From: Heterohyrax brucei
Taxonomy: Eukaryota > Chordata > Mammalia > Hyracoidea > Procaviidae
Direction: 5' to 3'
DNA length: 64,000 nucleotides
Assembly (NCBI GenBank): GCA_028571685.1
Contig: CM053152.1
Span: forward strand, 25,676,001 to 25,740,000
The position numbers and the translations under genes were made by a program. Positions 21,194 to 35,145 of the stretch are shown piece by piece. The notes under the pieces are model-generated. The model worked only from the letters and a program-made list of their open reading frames with translations. It was not told where the DNA came from and made no database searches. Within the stretch, counting starts at the first letter, position 1. Each line of letters starts with the position of its first letter.

Positions 21194-24100
21194 TTTTACC
21201 ACAGGTGTTCTTTGTTGGAAAAACCAACTATGCTTAACAATAGGTCAAACAGCCTCTTCGGATAGCCTAACCTTAGTCTGATGTGAGTCTTCAGGAGCCT
21301 GAGCCAAGGCTTATTACTTAAACAACGTAATGTCCAAGTTGCTAATGCACAACAATTTCCAGTATTTTGACAAATGCTATGCAGGAATAAAATAAGCCAA
21401 AGTTTACGAAGGACAGATACTTCTGCTGAGTCATACATGGGGGATGTAAACACAGTAACAATTCCATTTTTCATTAAGAACTTACATAAAGTGATAAATT
21501 TCAGTCACTTGTGGACTCTTGTTTTATATACTGATGGGTTTTTAAAATGTCTCTTTTTTGGAACTGACAACAATGTGCACTACCTACTACACTGAGAGGC
21601 ACACACACACACACAAAGGTGTTGATGTAAGAACAGGCTGAGAAGAGTAAAACAGCTACTGGGAAAATATTAAAAGTATACAGTTTACTTTTACAAGAAA
21701 ACAGTGAACTCGGATAACCTGTTTACATGCAAGGAGTCCACAGAAAATTTAAATCCAACTATACAAAGTTATCAAAATTGGAAGACAAGTTGGAGCATAC
21801 AGATTCCACTCAGATTCTGGACTTGCACGATCCCTGAATGACGTGGGACAGAAGGCTTTGATAGGAATGCAATCTAGTAAGATATTCAGGGATTAAGTCA
21901 GTGCTTCACAGACAGATGTGTCCATGTGCCAGTTGTTGCTAGGCTTTAATTTTTTTCCCTTGTAATGTTTAATTTATCACACTGGTGCTTTCTAAACTAG
22001 AACATCTGTAAGCAAGGTTAAGAATGACCTCCTTCCAATTTTACATCCACGAACAGTGCCCCTTCTTCGTGCTCTAATTTTAGATACCTTAAAGATAAAT
22101 AAATCCACAGAAGGAAGAAAAAAACGACTTGCTTGACACTGTAAGGTGTTCATCCTGGGCGAATACAAATTGACTCTCTGCCTGGATTTCACTACACACA
22201 ACTGATTCGTGATGCTCCAGCCATATCCAGGCATACCCTTTACAGTCAAACAAACAAACATCAACTAAACCTTTAACAGCCTCATGTAGTAATTAGCAAT
22301 ACATAATGGGAGCTTAAATTAGTAACTGCTCAGAAATGCCCATTTGCAAATTTCCTGCTCGTCCCTTTTCTCTCAGACTGTGAATCCCCCCATTTTTTTT
22401 TGTTTTTTAAAAGACTCAGCCAGTGAAATGAACCACACTGATGCTCCCTGGCACGCAGTCCAGCAGGGCTGTTCCGCTACCAGCTCCAAGCTTCCACTAG
22501 CATTGCCTGTTCCACCCTCCCTTTCTGAAATCTGTTGAAATTTAAAGTTATGTACCTGAATGGTATTGCAGAGGATCATTGATTCAAAAACTGACTGGCA
22601 GGTTTAGGATTTAAACTCTGGTTCACCAGATTCAAAAGGTCATCTGATTAGAATGGCAGAGGCACTAGGAGTTGTAATTTATATTCAAAGGGTAACCTTT
22701 GTCGGGGAGAGAGAGGGAGGAAGGACTCGCTGCTTTCTCACTTGATGGGGCGAGGATCCCCTTCAACAAAATTCCAATAATTATGAAAAATAGTTTATTG
22801 AACTTGGGCAAAAAGCTAAAGAAATGCCACTTTCATATACTATATTATTTCTTTTATTAAAGACACGGCCATACTCTCCAGGAGGTAAACTCACATTATG
22901 AGTAAGTCAAACATGTTATAAATGATTCAGAAAAGAAAAAAAAAAAAAATCTTCCCCCATCATAAGCAAGCAAATAGTTGACTACTGAGGCACCTGCTTT
23001 TGAAAATACACACAGAAATAAAAAGTGTGTAGTGTCAGTGTATGTATATATGAAACTGTTAAATATAAACCATCATCCAGAGTGTGTGTTATGTTTGTAA
23101 ATGGGCACGCTCATATACACACACACACACACAGCCCAAGAAAGTGACAGTGTGTTGTGGAGAGGTGGGAGAGAGTTACAAAGACACCTAGTTTCTACAG
23201 GTAAAAGAGCCTGTGGTGTTTACCCCGGGGCAGTCAGCATCCTTTGGCTTTTCTGTGTGTAGAAAGCAACTGAAGGAGCCCCCAGCAGTCTTTGCTTTAA
23301 ACTCAAGGAAACAGTTTTTTAAAATGTAACTATTTCACAGGCTTAGGTGAAATTCTACTTGGCTATCTTCAAGTTTAAATAAAAATGCTGATTTGAAGAA
23401 AGAAGGAAAAAAATTCTCATTGAAATTCAGTGATTTTCGGCCTGCTTTTCTTTCTCTTTGCCTTTCCTGTATGTTTATATGCATTGTAGAAAGCATAGGT
23501 CTCCTTTCTTTCTCCACTTTTTCTTACCATGAAATCTTCCCTGTTTGTTAGCAAGTTCTCACAGCCACAGAGAGAGGCAATCAGGGATGCCCAAGGGTCT
23601 CTCTCGTCCTACATTGAACCCTGACGGCTGTTAAGGTATATTTATATTCGCTCCTGCCTACCACCTCCTCTTGCCTCAGAACAATTTAGGTCTTAAAATG
23701 GCAGAGTTGCCCCCTAGCCTCACCCCTGCCAAGAAAAGCTTCCTTAGCTTGAGAAACTTAACACAGGAAACTCCCCTTCTCCTCCTTCCTCCTTGGGCAC
23801 CTTTGCTGGCTTTGCTTCTAGGTCTCTGTTGGATAGTCTCCTCACCTCTTCACTGCACGGAGATACTTGAAAGACAGCCCTTCAATCTGCACACATGAAG
23901 ATGTGCTGTAGCTATGGTAAGCATAATCTATAACCCTCACATCCTTATATGATTTGCTACTCCAAGTTAATTTATTACAGTGAAGAAATACAATTTTAAA
24001 AAAAATAAAAAGAACTCTCTAAAGTGAAGTGTTTAACATGATCCTGGAAGAAAGGCAGCCTTGGCTAACAGAGTGCCAGGCAGCAGGCATGGTACCTACT

Positions 24101-25814
24101 CATGCAAATTCAAAGGTAAGCTGTAAACAAGTACACACAGCAACACCACCACGGATAAAGGGGCAGGCGGCAGGGGGCCTCATTCCAATCAGTCCTCTAA
24201 GGAACCTGCCATACAGAAGTGGCACTTATTCTAATTTAAAGCCCTCGTGCTTACTTCAGTGTTGCAAAATTTATAAAAGAACAACTTCGTTAAAACGCCT
24301 GGCACTTCAAACACAAATGCAAGCCAGCCCCAACACAGAAGGAGCCGGACAAGACGAAGGGGAATATTCCCAGCGTCGTCAACTCAGATATTAAAATAAC
24401 GTCCACATTTGAGCACTTCTCTTTCTGACAATGGGGTTTTCGGGGTAGCTTCCCCTCACCAAATGCTCATGCCACCTGGCTCTTCTATCTTAGGGCCTGG
24501 AGCTACTGGGGTCCTGCTTCATAACACTGAAAGGCATTCTTAACATTTCGGCAAGCCCTCTCACATGCAGAAATACATCTGGCAAGATGGAAATGAACTT
24601 CTCCAGCGTTCTCTTTGTGGTCTGCAGAGGAGAATTCTGAACATACCACTACTGTAGCTTCCTTTTCCTTAGGTTCATATTTTACACTCATGTAAGATTT
24701 TGGAAAACTAGTGTTATTAAAAAAAAAAAAAAAAGTCCCTTAACTCTAATGTTCACGAGAGAGAAGGGAGTAATCTAGGTTAAGGGGAAATGATCTGCTG
24801 AATTCATGTGCAGCATTAGAGAAAAGTTACTGTCACATCCTAAAATGCACACTTTTTAAGGAAACTTTTCCTCTCCTTTACATCAAGCAAATGCTATAAT
24901 AAAATAACTCCAGCTAGATCCCGAAGTTACAATGCTGTGTGTCAGAACATGTATCATTTCAAGCTGAACTGTCAGCTTATTTCTCAAAACTATTTTTTTT
25001 CTTTTTTTTGGAATGCAATGGACAGACAAATCCAGAAGCCTACACCCAAACCCCAAGCCTCTGATAAAGTGCAAGTCACATACAAACTGTGTTACTTATC
25101 GATCTTGAGTGGCTCCAGTAATGAAGGACATCACCCAAAGACAAATTTGTGCTAAGAGTTTGCTTCAAAGAAAATAGAGTGTAAGCATCCAGAAATCTTG
25201 AAAATGACAACCTTGCATATGATAAGAGGAAGCCACCTTAGGGAGAATAAGAGGTAAATGTCTCTAAGGGCTAGGGATTAAAAGGAGAGCATTCACCTCA
25301 ATTGTGATTTAGAAATCTGGAGTGGGGTTTCTGTCTCAAGAGAGAGACCTGTTACAGTAAACTCATGCCAGGCTGACCGAGGGGCAGATTGATATGCAGG
25401 GTGAGGCGATTCATACTACTCCTGGGGTAAACAAATACTGAAATTAATTCTCTATCTTCCTTATAAAATGCTTTCATAGTGCTGAAAGCTCTTTTACATT
25501 CAAATAATGCAATACATTGGGTGTCTTTTTCTTCTCAATGAATAAAATTGTTCTAATCAGATGGAATGAATGAGCTAATTCAATTACAGGCAGTCATTAT
25601 TATACAATAAAATATGGATTATTGATCTTACGGAACTGGCAATGCAGGATGCAAATTTAGTAGATGAAACCTCAAGGTTTGAATTTTAAGAGTATATTTT
25701 TCCATGCCTAAATTTACTAGAATTATTTTTACTTTTGAAAATCCATCCAAATAAGACTACATTAATTAAACCCTGTGTTCCACGAGCGGCAAATGAACAG
25801 TTGATAAAGACGGC
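21194..25814. other. Repeat-poor intron block, left part
   Basis: No SINE or LINE recognised in 4.6 kb. Only CA microsatellites (about 21599-21616 and 23116-23133), a poly(T) tract near 22393 and an A16 run (about 24719-24734) were noted. Many small open frames (for example 24029-24394) have no family signature. Confidence 0.5.
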
Positions 25815-25953
25815 TGGAATGTGGCAACCTTACAGGACAGTACAGAAGTGTTCCACAGGGTTCCCAGGGAGATGGTGGTGGATTTGAACTGCCGACCTTT
25901 TGGTTACTAGCTATAGCTTGCATAGCTCTTAGCCACTTCACCACAGGGCTCCA
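25815..25953 (-). repeat. AfroSINE
   Basis: GTGGCAACCTTACAGGACAG, GATTTGAACTGCCGACCTTT and AGCCACTTCACCACAGGGCT. It is the only SINE in the 21.2-32.2 kb interval. Confidence 0.88.
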
Positions 25954-28609
25954 AAGAACAGGCTATATAATCTCTTAGACTCCTACAATGGAGGGAGAAG
26001 ACATGGGGCAGCTTTTTTGACCTGTCTGCAGAATGGTAAGTGAAAACTTGTTTGGTAGATAGAAGTTTATTTCATAGGCATCTTGCTACAAATCCAGTCA
26101 CTTACTATAGTAACAATGAGGTATTATAGTGGCTTTTGCCCTGTTAGGCAGACTTGTTTGAAATATAACCCTGGACTGTACTGGCAAAATCCCTTAGTCT
26201 TTTATCTTGAAAATGCAGTCATCAACCCTGGTCATACAAAGCTCTAAATATGCATGTCATGTGGGAAACACCTCTAATTCTGCAAACCCTGACAAGAAAC
26301 AAGAGGTAAACCAGGATCTTCAACACATACTTACATATCAGTTCTGCTTCCCATTTTCCTATAAAGACCTGTCCCAAGATACATGGCATGCTGGCTGCTA
26401 TTTGTTCTTTACTACCATGTACAGGCCCGACTCTCTCTTAGACTCCTTATAAACTTCTCCCAGCTCCTCCCTGCAGACATAACATTCTGCTTTTGACCTG
26501 TTTCAAGTCTAGCTTTTCACATCCTACATTCAGCTGTCCACAGCCTGGCAGCACACGCAGAAATATGCTCCTTGCTCCTGTAGCTTTTTTTAAAGTGGAG
26601 AAACGAGCTGTGTTTTGGTAGGCGTCCCCTGTAAGCACAGGTATGCACACATGTGGTATGTTTTTGAAAAAGACACCCATGAAAGGGAGGAATGAGAGAT
26701 GCTAAACAATGGCTCACAAAGTTGCAGACTGTTCAGCTACAGTCCAGAAAATGAATCCAATTTTTCATTCTGTCATTATAAATATTTCATTGCAAATGGT
26801 ACTGATTTTCTGCAACTGTGGTTAAGCAAAGGGCCTCTGTGTGAATATTTAAGGAAAAAAAAAGGAAGACAATGAAGAAGGGGGGTGGAAATGAAAAGTT
26901 AGCAACCAATTAATTTCCTTTAAATTTAAAAGATTCGGAGAGAAATTCAACAGTGATGTAGTGTGTGACTCAAAGACGAAGAATGAAAAAAAAAACATTT
27001 ACTCTGCTCTTCTTCTGACAGTTTCTCATAAAATATCTGCAGTCCATCTATCTTTTAGTACTCCAGGCTCCTCTGGAGAGCAGAAAACGGTGGTTTAAAG
27101 CTCACTTCAGTGCCAGTCTGCGGGAGATTGCTTTCCACAGGACCCCCGCCGAGGGAGGCCTAGGGGAAGAGGCCCAGGAGTTATTCAATCAGCCGGAGAC
27201 TCTGGGGCGGCTGGGGGTCCTTTGAGGGCTGATTATAAAGCTGCCCTCCTGTTGCCTGCCTCGGAACAGAACGAAATGAGCAGCCTCTTGCTGAGCAGAT
27301 TCTGCAAGAAGGAATTTCACCTGTCATGGAGTTTGTCAGAATTTCAGGATTTATCTTGGTGCAAAATTAATAAAATACCAACCAGGATTTCAGGCAGACT
27401 ACTCAGCTGTGTCATCTCAAAGTGATCTTTCACCCAAGAAAACCTGGACAGTGAGCAGAGCCAGGCTTGCCCTACTTTTCTGTTGGACGAGCGAGATGAT
27501 GTGACTAATGCCACCCAAACATCAGAATGAGATTTCAAACCAATTACACACAAGGCTGAGTTACGTGTGGGTGCTACTGTCTTAATGCATGACCCCTCAC
27601 CTCTCTGCTGTAGTTCTAAAGCCTCTTTGGAATAAGCTTGAGTCTGAAGCATAAAAAGGCCATTTCTGCAGTTTATAACACAGTAGGTCCCCTATGGCAT
27701 CACATCTGTTAAATTCATACACTGGTTATTTCAGGTCTGGATTTGATTTATCTTTTAAAAAGGAGTACTAACAATGGCTGAGTTACGAGCTCATATTGTG
27801 AAACATTACAAATTAATCCTGGACTGGCAGGGAACAACAAGATATAGTTTCATCTTTTGTTTTAATGCACCCTCCCCTCCTGTCCCATTACCCTCTGGAC
27901 TTCCAGCCTGGGGGGCAGGAGCAGGAGTGGAGGAGAAGCTGGAAAACGAAGGGGATAAACCATCTAATCCTGTGAACCTCTGCAGTATGTGCTGCAACGG
28001 GCTTGGCCATCTCTGCTCATTGGACTTCAGACATTCTACACCACACAAATGACTATAGCTATTTTAAGTGAAGTCTGCAGAGTCTGGCTTTGATCATTTT
28101 GAACAGAGCTTGAATAGCTTAGAAACAATTAGCTCTCATCCTCAGAATGGGTGACATCCTATCACCGACAGAACCAGGGTGCAGGGGACTGGATTGGCAC
28201 ATGGAACCTTGGCTGCCCAGGCTGTTGGACAGAGTGGTAAGCATGTCTCAAGTCCCTGGTCTTGCTCAGGTTGCAATCTCCAGGCAGTGACTCAGATGAA
28301 CTGAATAGTCATGTGCACCTGCCTAGCTCCCTGACCTCCAACTGGGCTTAGGCCACAGGTCCTCTTAGTAATTGGTGATTGGCAGCGTGCCTTCAGCTCT
28401 TGGAGGCAGAGACTTGTTCAAGGCAACTGCGGCTTCCCTGTCCATGTTTCTCATCAACAGTATCTAAACGAGACATTTAACAACCCTGCAAGGTGTTCCT
28501 TCCAGCTCTTCCCCTAGTTAAATGACAATCTTGTTTTGGAGAGCCACTTTTACAAAGCAGTAGTAGCCTGACAATACTGACACCAAGAGATCTCAAGGAA
28601 GAGTGAGGA

Positions 28610-28680
28610 GGGAAGGGAGACAGGGGAGAGGGGGGAGGGGGAGGAGAGAGAAAGAGAGACCCAGAGAGAGAGAGAGAGGT
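28610..28680. repeat. Polypurine GA/GGGA tract
   Basis: Almost pure purine on the plus strand with G4-G6 runs followed by a (GA)n stretch. It creates the low-complexity proline/serine frames on the opposite strand (28477-28790). Confidence 0.85.
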
Positions 28681-29223
28681 GGAAAAGGAACGCACAGATG
28701 GTGGGAGGGGATGCAGGGTGCTCTCGGCAGGCTTCTGTGGAGATGCATTAACTCCACAGAGGGATAAGGGCTTCCCACCAGTACTGTCATGAATTATAAC
28801 TGAGTACGGGAGTCAGGCCTTCATGCCTGTCTCACAGCAAATATACTGTTCTATCTTTCTGCACACTCACCTTTCACCCTTATAAACTCACAGCAAAGCC
28901 GAGCACACTGCTGATACTTAATAGTATCACAGTAGCCTTTTATATTTCTAGGAGGCACATAAACTTTGCAGATGTGCCTAGTGGTATAAGTGAAAGTGAG
29001 GCAATTATAAAATTTAAGCTTTGGCAATGTGAAACAGGGAGCCTTTGACGGAGTATTCAGGTTTCCAGTGAGAGATAGTCTTCTGCCAGCTGAGAAGCCA
29101 CATCAAAGCATGAGAGGACTATGCAAGAAGCGGGCCCCCAGACGGCACTGCTCTGGGTACAAGGAGCAGCCTCACTTTGCAAACTTTCCCCTCCTACAGA
29201 AGAGCGGTTCCTGCCCAGTCATT

Positions 29224-29247
29224 CTCACTCACTCACTCACTCACTCA
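29224..29247. repeat. ACTC tetranucleotide microsatellite
   Basis: Six tandem copies of the 4-base unit. Confidence 0.9.
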
Positions 29248-32211
29248 ATGAAGTTATCAATGAAAGGGACCTGTTATTTTAGTCAGTTTAAAATTTCACC
29301 ACTTTTAAAGGACCCTTTTACCTTGCCTTTCACTCCCCTTTAGAGCCTCAGAGTTGCTGTTCTAAATGACAGCACTGCAAGCCGGGCTTTTAAGCACTAT
29401 TCATCTTGCCCGCCACATCTTGGCTTTTACAGAACACTGCTCTCTCTCCAATAAGCGGAACTTACTCCTTCATAGCTGCAGGGCAGAGCCTGTTACGAGC
29501 AGTAGATTCACTGCAAATATAACAATAAAGGATACAAATGTGAATTCCTCTTAAATACACGTTTGGCTCTGAAGCTGCCTTGCCTTAGCAAACTCGATAA
29601 AGAGCAGCCTATCAATCTTTCTCCAAAGGCACAGCAACAGCTCATTTCATGCAGATATCCAAGGCAGCACCACACTGATGGCTTAAGGAGATACTGGAAT
29701 GAATTCTTTGACCATTTCAGGGGATTACAGATGAAGTCCATGACTGCCATCCCTCTTACCTTAATAGTCACAGGAGTTGGATACAGGAGTGGTGTTTTCC
29801 AAGACTCAGATAAAAGTTTGTCAACACAAAGGATCTACGTTTGGCACTTAGTCTCTGCTAATGGGAGGAAACCGATCCATATGTGGAGCAAACATGTAAG
29901 ATAGGAACACATACAGAAATTCAATGTGCTCTCGGAGCCACTAGGTTCTGGAAATCTGGGTTTTCAACCCTTTCCAAATATCCATTTACAAAGGTGCTGA
30001 GACAGAGTTATATCTTTATAAGACAACTATGTGCGCAATTTCTCGTTCCTAGTGGAGGCAGATCTTCCAGTGCTGTGGCAGCAGGCTGTCTTGACAACGA
30101 AGACGGCAGGCCAGCAAAGCCCAGCCAAGGCAGACTGTGGCAGGGGTGATGAATATTTCCAGGGGGCAGGGGGGAGGTGCAAGAGGGGGAAGCTATAGAA
30201 CTGGCCACAGTGCTCTTCAGTACACCCTAGCTGGATGCTCCATAAAGTCGCACTGATAGCAGTTCAGAGATGGCCATCTGTTGTCAACTCTGGGCCAGAC
30301 AAAAAAAAAAAAAAAAAAGACCGTAACGGCAGCTCACTAACAACAGGGCTGTTGGAGGAGGGAACAAGTCCTCGCATGAAGAGGTGGTGCTCCCTCTTTT
30401 AATAGCAAAAACCAGCCATCGACATGAACATCAAGAAATTAATGGGTGGAGAATTTTCAAAAATTGAGCTGGGGTGCCATAGAAAAGATTCAAATGCAAA
30501 TAAAGTGGTTTGAGCTTCCTGCAATTACCTCTGTTGCCCTTACTTCAGTCATATTAACCACTTGGTTCTTGAAAATTTGATGACCAGGACACATGGTGAA
30601 GCAGTGAGGGCCAAATTTAGAAGAAGGTTAGCCCAGGTTGTGCCTCCAAGCACACATACACAGATTAGGCATTTATTGGTACAAAACGGGTAATTGAAAA
30701 TACATTTAGTCATTTAGACCAAATGAGTTCATTGTGACATTCCTGCTTATCTATCTTTCTGCATGCTTGCTTCATTCATAGATGCAGTTACATTAAGAAG
30801 CAAAATAAAACTACCTCACCTTCAAATGTACGATAAATGCTCTAAAATTGTAATCCCAGTCTTTGCTCAACAAAAACTCTGGCTTTCTGCTACTTCATAG
30901 ATAACAGGAAGAGAAGAAAGGAGAGAGATTACAACAATCAAACGGAGGTTTGCTGTGTCCCATCCTGTTTCTGAGTCCTATGTGATTAACTTTCCACCTT
31001 TAAAGGTAAGGCCGATCAATCCTGATTGAATTCTCCAATATTAACAGCTGAAAGTGATCAAAACTAATGGTGAAAACATAACATCAATCAATAAATCAAT
31101 GCAAATGATTTGGTTCCTGGAGATCCGATCAAATAAAAGACATAGATCAGTTTAACCACAGAGCAAATTAAGTGGAAGTCACTGTAGCACCAATTTGCCT
31201 CAAAAGCCCTGCAGGCCCACATCACAAAGACATGAGGCAATGTACAAACGGGCCCATTCCAGAACCACACATCCACTCAACACAATTTACACTCCTGCAA
31301 TTCTCTGAGCCTTTGTAATGTATCTTTAAGGACTCAGATTTCAGCCCCAAGAACAGGAGATACACTTATCTACAGTAACAGAGATTTCATGGCACAAACA
31401 GATAATCCATGGTCAAGGAGAGGCGGGAAGTACACTCCTCTACCCGACTCTCCTCTAACACAGTCATTAGAGAATGATGACATGCTAGGCCTACAGCTGG
31501 TGACGGGGTCAGTATCTCCAACTTAAGAGCCCCAAAGGAGGTCTTATGAGGGCCAGGGCTTTGAGTTTTACAGCTAGAGTGAGTGATAAAAAAGTAACAT
31601 TCAAATTTGTTTAGAAATAAAAGTAAGACAATTGAAAATTACGGAAAAGTTCTGAAAAGAGCATGGGTGTGAAGGGCTAAGTATCACCTCTTTGAGATAT
31701 GCTGCCAGTAGCCGTGCACGCTTTTTCATTTCCTCTGTTTCCAAAAGAGGACTTCAGATTGACTCAGTAAAACTACGAGAACAAAATAAAGCAAAGCAAA
31801 TCTTCTCCCCAACCACAGCTGGACCATATGTCATGTTATCGATGGCCAAGATAAAACTTTTGTCTGGGGCACTTTTGCTAATTTTTTCTGTGGGGATTGG
31901 TGGAGGCATGTAATTTTGAAATAAACTTCTGAAAGCAAATATTAACCTTTAGTTTCATAGTTACAAGCTCAAATAAATAATCTTCAAACTCCTAATCACT
32001 TGAAAAAGACTGATTATAAATGAAAATTTTGACCTTTAAACCAACATGAAATAATGTCAAAGTACAGTTAATAGAGAAATTATCCAGTGAACCCGAATAG
32101 AAACTAAGGAAAATCCTGACACTTCTGGAAGAGAAATTTTATTTCTAAATAATGGTGAATCTTGACTTAGGTCAGCATCAGGGAAGCAGGGCACTGGCCA
32201 GCGAACCATCA

Positions 32212-32443
32212 TTTAGTGAGCAGTTGCTATGTTGTACACACTGTGCGGAGTGCTCACTATCCACCACTTTCCTAGATTTTTACAGAAACCCTAGGAGTTA
32301 GGCATGATTATCTTTATTGTCTCCATGTTTATTTTACAAATGACAAAACTGAAGCTCAGAGCAAACATCTACTTAAGTGACAGTAACCAGAATAAAACTC
32401 TGGTTGGCCTAACGCCAAAACTCATGCTCTTTCCTTTGTGCTA
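32212..32443 (+). repeat. MIR SINE
   Basis: GAGCAGTTGCTATGTTGTAC, GGAGTTAGGCATGATTATCT, ACAAATGACAAAACTGAAGC and ACTCATGCTCTTTCC follow the MIR consensus from its 5' half through the core. Confidence 0.75.
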
Positions 32444-32569
32444 GAAGCCTCTAGAGAAAGACATTAAAAAAATCTGTAAAATCTATTTTTTTTAACCACT
32501 AACCCCAATCAACGAAAACGGTGATTTGAGATTTCTAGGTGGCTAAGTGTCCTATATCTGTAGATACCC

Positions 32570-32800
32570 GAATCATATCCATCCTTCAAAACCAGCTTCA
32601 ACATTCCCTACATAATGACTTTCTTGACTATCCCAGTTGGAGAAGAAATACCTTCTATTAGAATATTTATAACAATTTATTATAATAATATATAACACTG
32701 TATTTATTTGCATACCTTACCTTTTCTAGCAGAGTGTAAATATGATGTAGATTCAAATTATTTTGGGTATCTCATAAAGTGATGGGTAGCATCGCAAACT
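32570..32800 (+). mobile_element. L2 LINE 3' fragment
   Basis: CCATCCTTCAAAACCAGCTT, CCCTACATAATGACTTTCTT, GACTATCCCAGTTGGA and ACACTGTATTTATTTGCATA match the L2 3' region as I know it. Confidence 0.6.
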
Positions 32801-33099
32801 CAAAAAGATTACATTGTATCTTCATAACTTTTTAATTAATGAATATTTTAATCTAATGATGGTCCTGGAACTAAAGCAGACTCTTAGTACTTAACATTAT
32901 TGATTTGTGATTTTAACATTAACAAGGAATTTTAAACATCTCAATACATATTATCTAGTAATTGAGACATGGATTTGAACTATATTTTCTGAAAGGCTAG
33001 TTTACAAAAGTAGCTAAATGAGTGTGTTGCCCCATCAGCACAAAGCAGCCACACTGCAAGGCTATACTGTGGTCTTCTATGTCCCATCCCATTGGTAGG

Positions 33100-33256
33100 A
33101 AACCCTGGTGGCGTAGTGGTTAAGTGCTATGGATACTAACCAAAAGGCCAGTGGTTCAGATTCACCAGATACTCCTTGGAAACTCTACAGGGCAGTTATA
33201 CCCTAATCTGTATGGTAGCTCTGCGTTGGAACTGACTTGATGGCAATGGGCTTATG
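33100..33256 (+). repeat. AfroSINE, nearly complete
   Basis: Starts GAAACCCTGGTGGCGTAGTG (A-box side of the tRNA-like head), then ACTAACCAAAAGGCC, CTCCTTGGAAACTCTACAGG and GGAACTGACTTGATGGCAAT. Confidence 0.92.
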
Positions 33257-34540
33257 TGTTTACAGGCAGGAATTAATTTTTTTTTTTAAGAAATATGACC
33301 ACAGAACTTGAACACTTACAGTGTGAAAATACGCATCAGAATCAGGTGATCTCATAGAAAAGTGATTTTAGAAGAAAACCAGACAGGTGTAGAGCTAATC
33401 ACATTAAACTTTAGTGATATTTGAAAATCGTCATATATCCTCAGAATGTCAAATGACTCCTGTATTTTGACTATGGGAAGTACTGCATTCGTAACTTAAA
33501 AAAGTGAAGGTCTAAGTATCAAGAGAATCTTTGATTCAAAAGGAAAGGAAATAGGAAATCTCAGAGCCTAAAGGTCACCTAGACCCCTTCCCTCTCTTCC
33601 CTGTGCTGAAATTTATAATGGGGTGCCTGACGTAATCGTTGCATGTTGACGCATTGGAAAAGAATGATTCAAACACTGCCACTGACGTGTAGTTTCTCTA
33701 GAGATACCAACTAAATAACAATTAGTAGATTAAAAGAAAAAGTGGCCTATTCAACAAACACAACACTTGCTCACACCTGTATAAACCACGCTGGATACAA
33801 ATATGCACTGTGGGGTATTATTCTTGGACCACATCCTCTCCCTCTCAAAACAGCTTTCTTAAGTTCTGCAGAAAAAACTGTGAGGTCTACCAGAAAAACC
33901 TGAAGCATTCAATCGTATTCGTTTTTAAAATACTGAAGCATTCATTTAGTTCAAAAACTTATTCTAAAGCACATATCCCCTACCATCAAGCTAGTACGCT
34001 TTTTAGATAGATCAGAATTCCTTACAAAAATGAAAGCTGTACAAAAAGAAAACAATTATGTTTAATAAGAATTACACATTTTAAGTATCAGCCTGGCATT
34101 TACTACTTTTGGTCCACAAGTTTTGGGGGTGGCATGATGAATGAAGCTTCCACTCTGCAAAAAAGCATATCCTAGATGGAGTGTTTCTCAGAAAGAGTCA
34201 GTGATATCAAAAGATAGTCCCTGAGTGGGTGAGTGTAAAATGATGATGTATAATGATGACTTCTGATGGCCCTGTATGCACTGGCAATAAAAATGGCACA
34301 CACTCTGTTTCTATACACACATAACACACATCAGCAAAACATTTCTATGCACACTCACTAAAAATGCTTTCATGCTTTTAATTGGGCATAAACAATGAAA
34401 AAAATATAAGTGTAAATCACTTATTATGGTCATGAAATTATTTGTGTACCATTAAAAGATATACTGTAGTTAGGCAGTTGACTTTATAAGGTCAGAAACA
34501 CATGAAACTGTTTTGTGCTCTGTCCTCTAACGTCTGTGCT
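33257..34540. other. Unassigned intron sequence
   Basis: AT-rich, no repeat or exon recognised; the 66-codon frame at 33810-34010 has no signature. Confidence 0.4.
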
Positions 34541-34900
34541 ACTGGTTCTCGAAGTATATCTCAGGGCCTCTGAGAATGTCCAAGACCCTGTAAGGGAGTC
34601 TGTGAGGTCAAAACCAATTTCAGGAAATATTAGAACATTGTGTGCCCTTTATACCCCCATTACCTCATGAGTGTACAGTGCAGTTTTCCAGAGGCTACGT
34701 GACATGCAGTGACATTGACTCTCTGGCAGTTTATGGAATGTGTGCTTATATATATTTTTAAAATCTCAGTTTTGATTTCTAATAAGGAAATACTGAGAGA
34801 TAATAAAATCACATAAAGCAAAGCCCTTCACAGTCTTCAATAATTTCTGAGAGTATAATGATATCTGGAGATCAAAGAGCATGAGCACCACTGGTCTATA
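34541..34900 (+). mobile_element. hAT-type non-autonomous DNA transposon
   Basis: The left end CTACTGGTTCTCGAAG and right end GAGCACCACTGGTC are imperfect inverted repeats of the hAT kind (CAGTGGTTCTCAA). Internal blocks GTGAGGTCAAAACCAATTTC, TTTTCCAGAGGCTACGTGAC and TCAGTTTTGATTTCTAAT match a mammalian hAT family that I recognise but cannot name with certainty. Confidence 0.6.
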
Positions 34901-35145
34901 CTAATTGTAGACAAGAATGATGAGTGCATGTTCTGTGAGACCCGAAAATACATATAATAAAAACCTGGGGTCTTGAAGGATGTGTTTAATTGCTTTCTTC
35001 TGTATGCTCCATAATGGGCCACAGGCCACAACTGCTTGTTGACTCTTTTATTAAAAGATATTGAAGGTACCATCAACTTAGTTCACTTAGAAGCTACCAA
35101 TACAGCATAATTATCATAGCAGTAGTAGACTGTAATATAGCACAA

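Larger units (their letters stand above)
25954..32211. other. Repeat-poor intron block, right part
   Basis: 6.2 kb with no recognised interspersed repeat. Contains a GA-rich tract (28610-28680), an ACTC tetranucleotide repeat (29224-29247) and an A18 run (30301-30318). GC content is moderate. No open frame has a recognisable domain. Confidence 0.5.

Noticed and set aside
24029..24394. 121-codon open frame on the plus strand in the ZNF521 intron
   Set aside because: No recognisable domain, no splice context, composition like the surrounding intron. A frame of this size is expected by chance in 64 kb.
28477..28790. Proline/serine/leucine-rich minus-strand frames
   Set aside because: They arise from the polypurine tract at 28610-28680.
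29224..29247. CRISPR-like or direct-repeat array
   Set aside because: Simple tetranucleotide microsatellite without spacers; no CRISPR array exists in this window.
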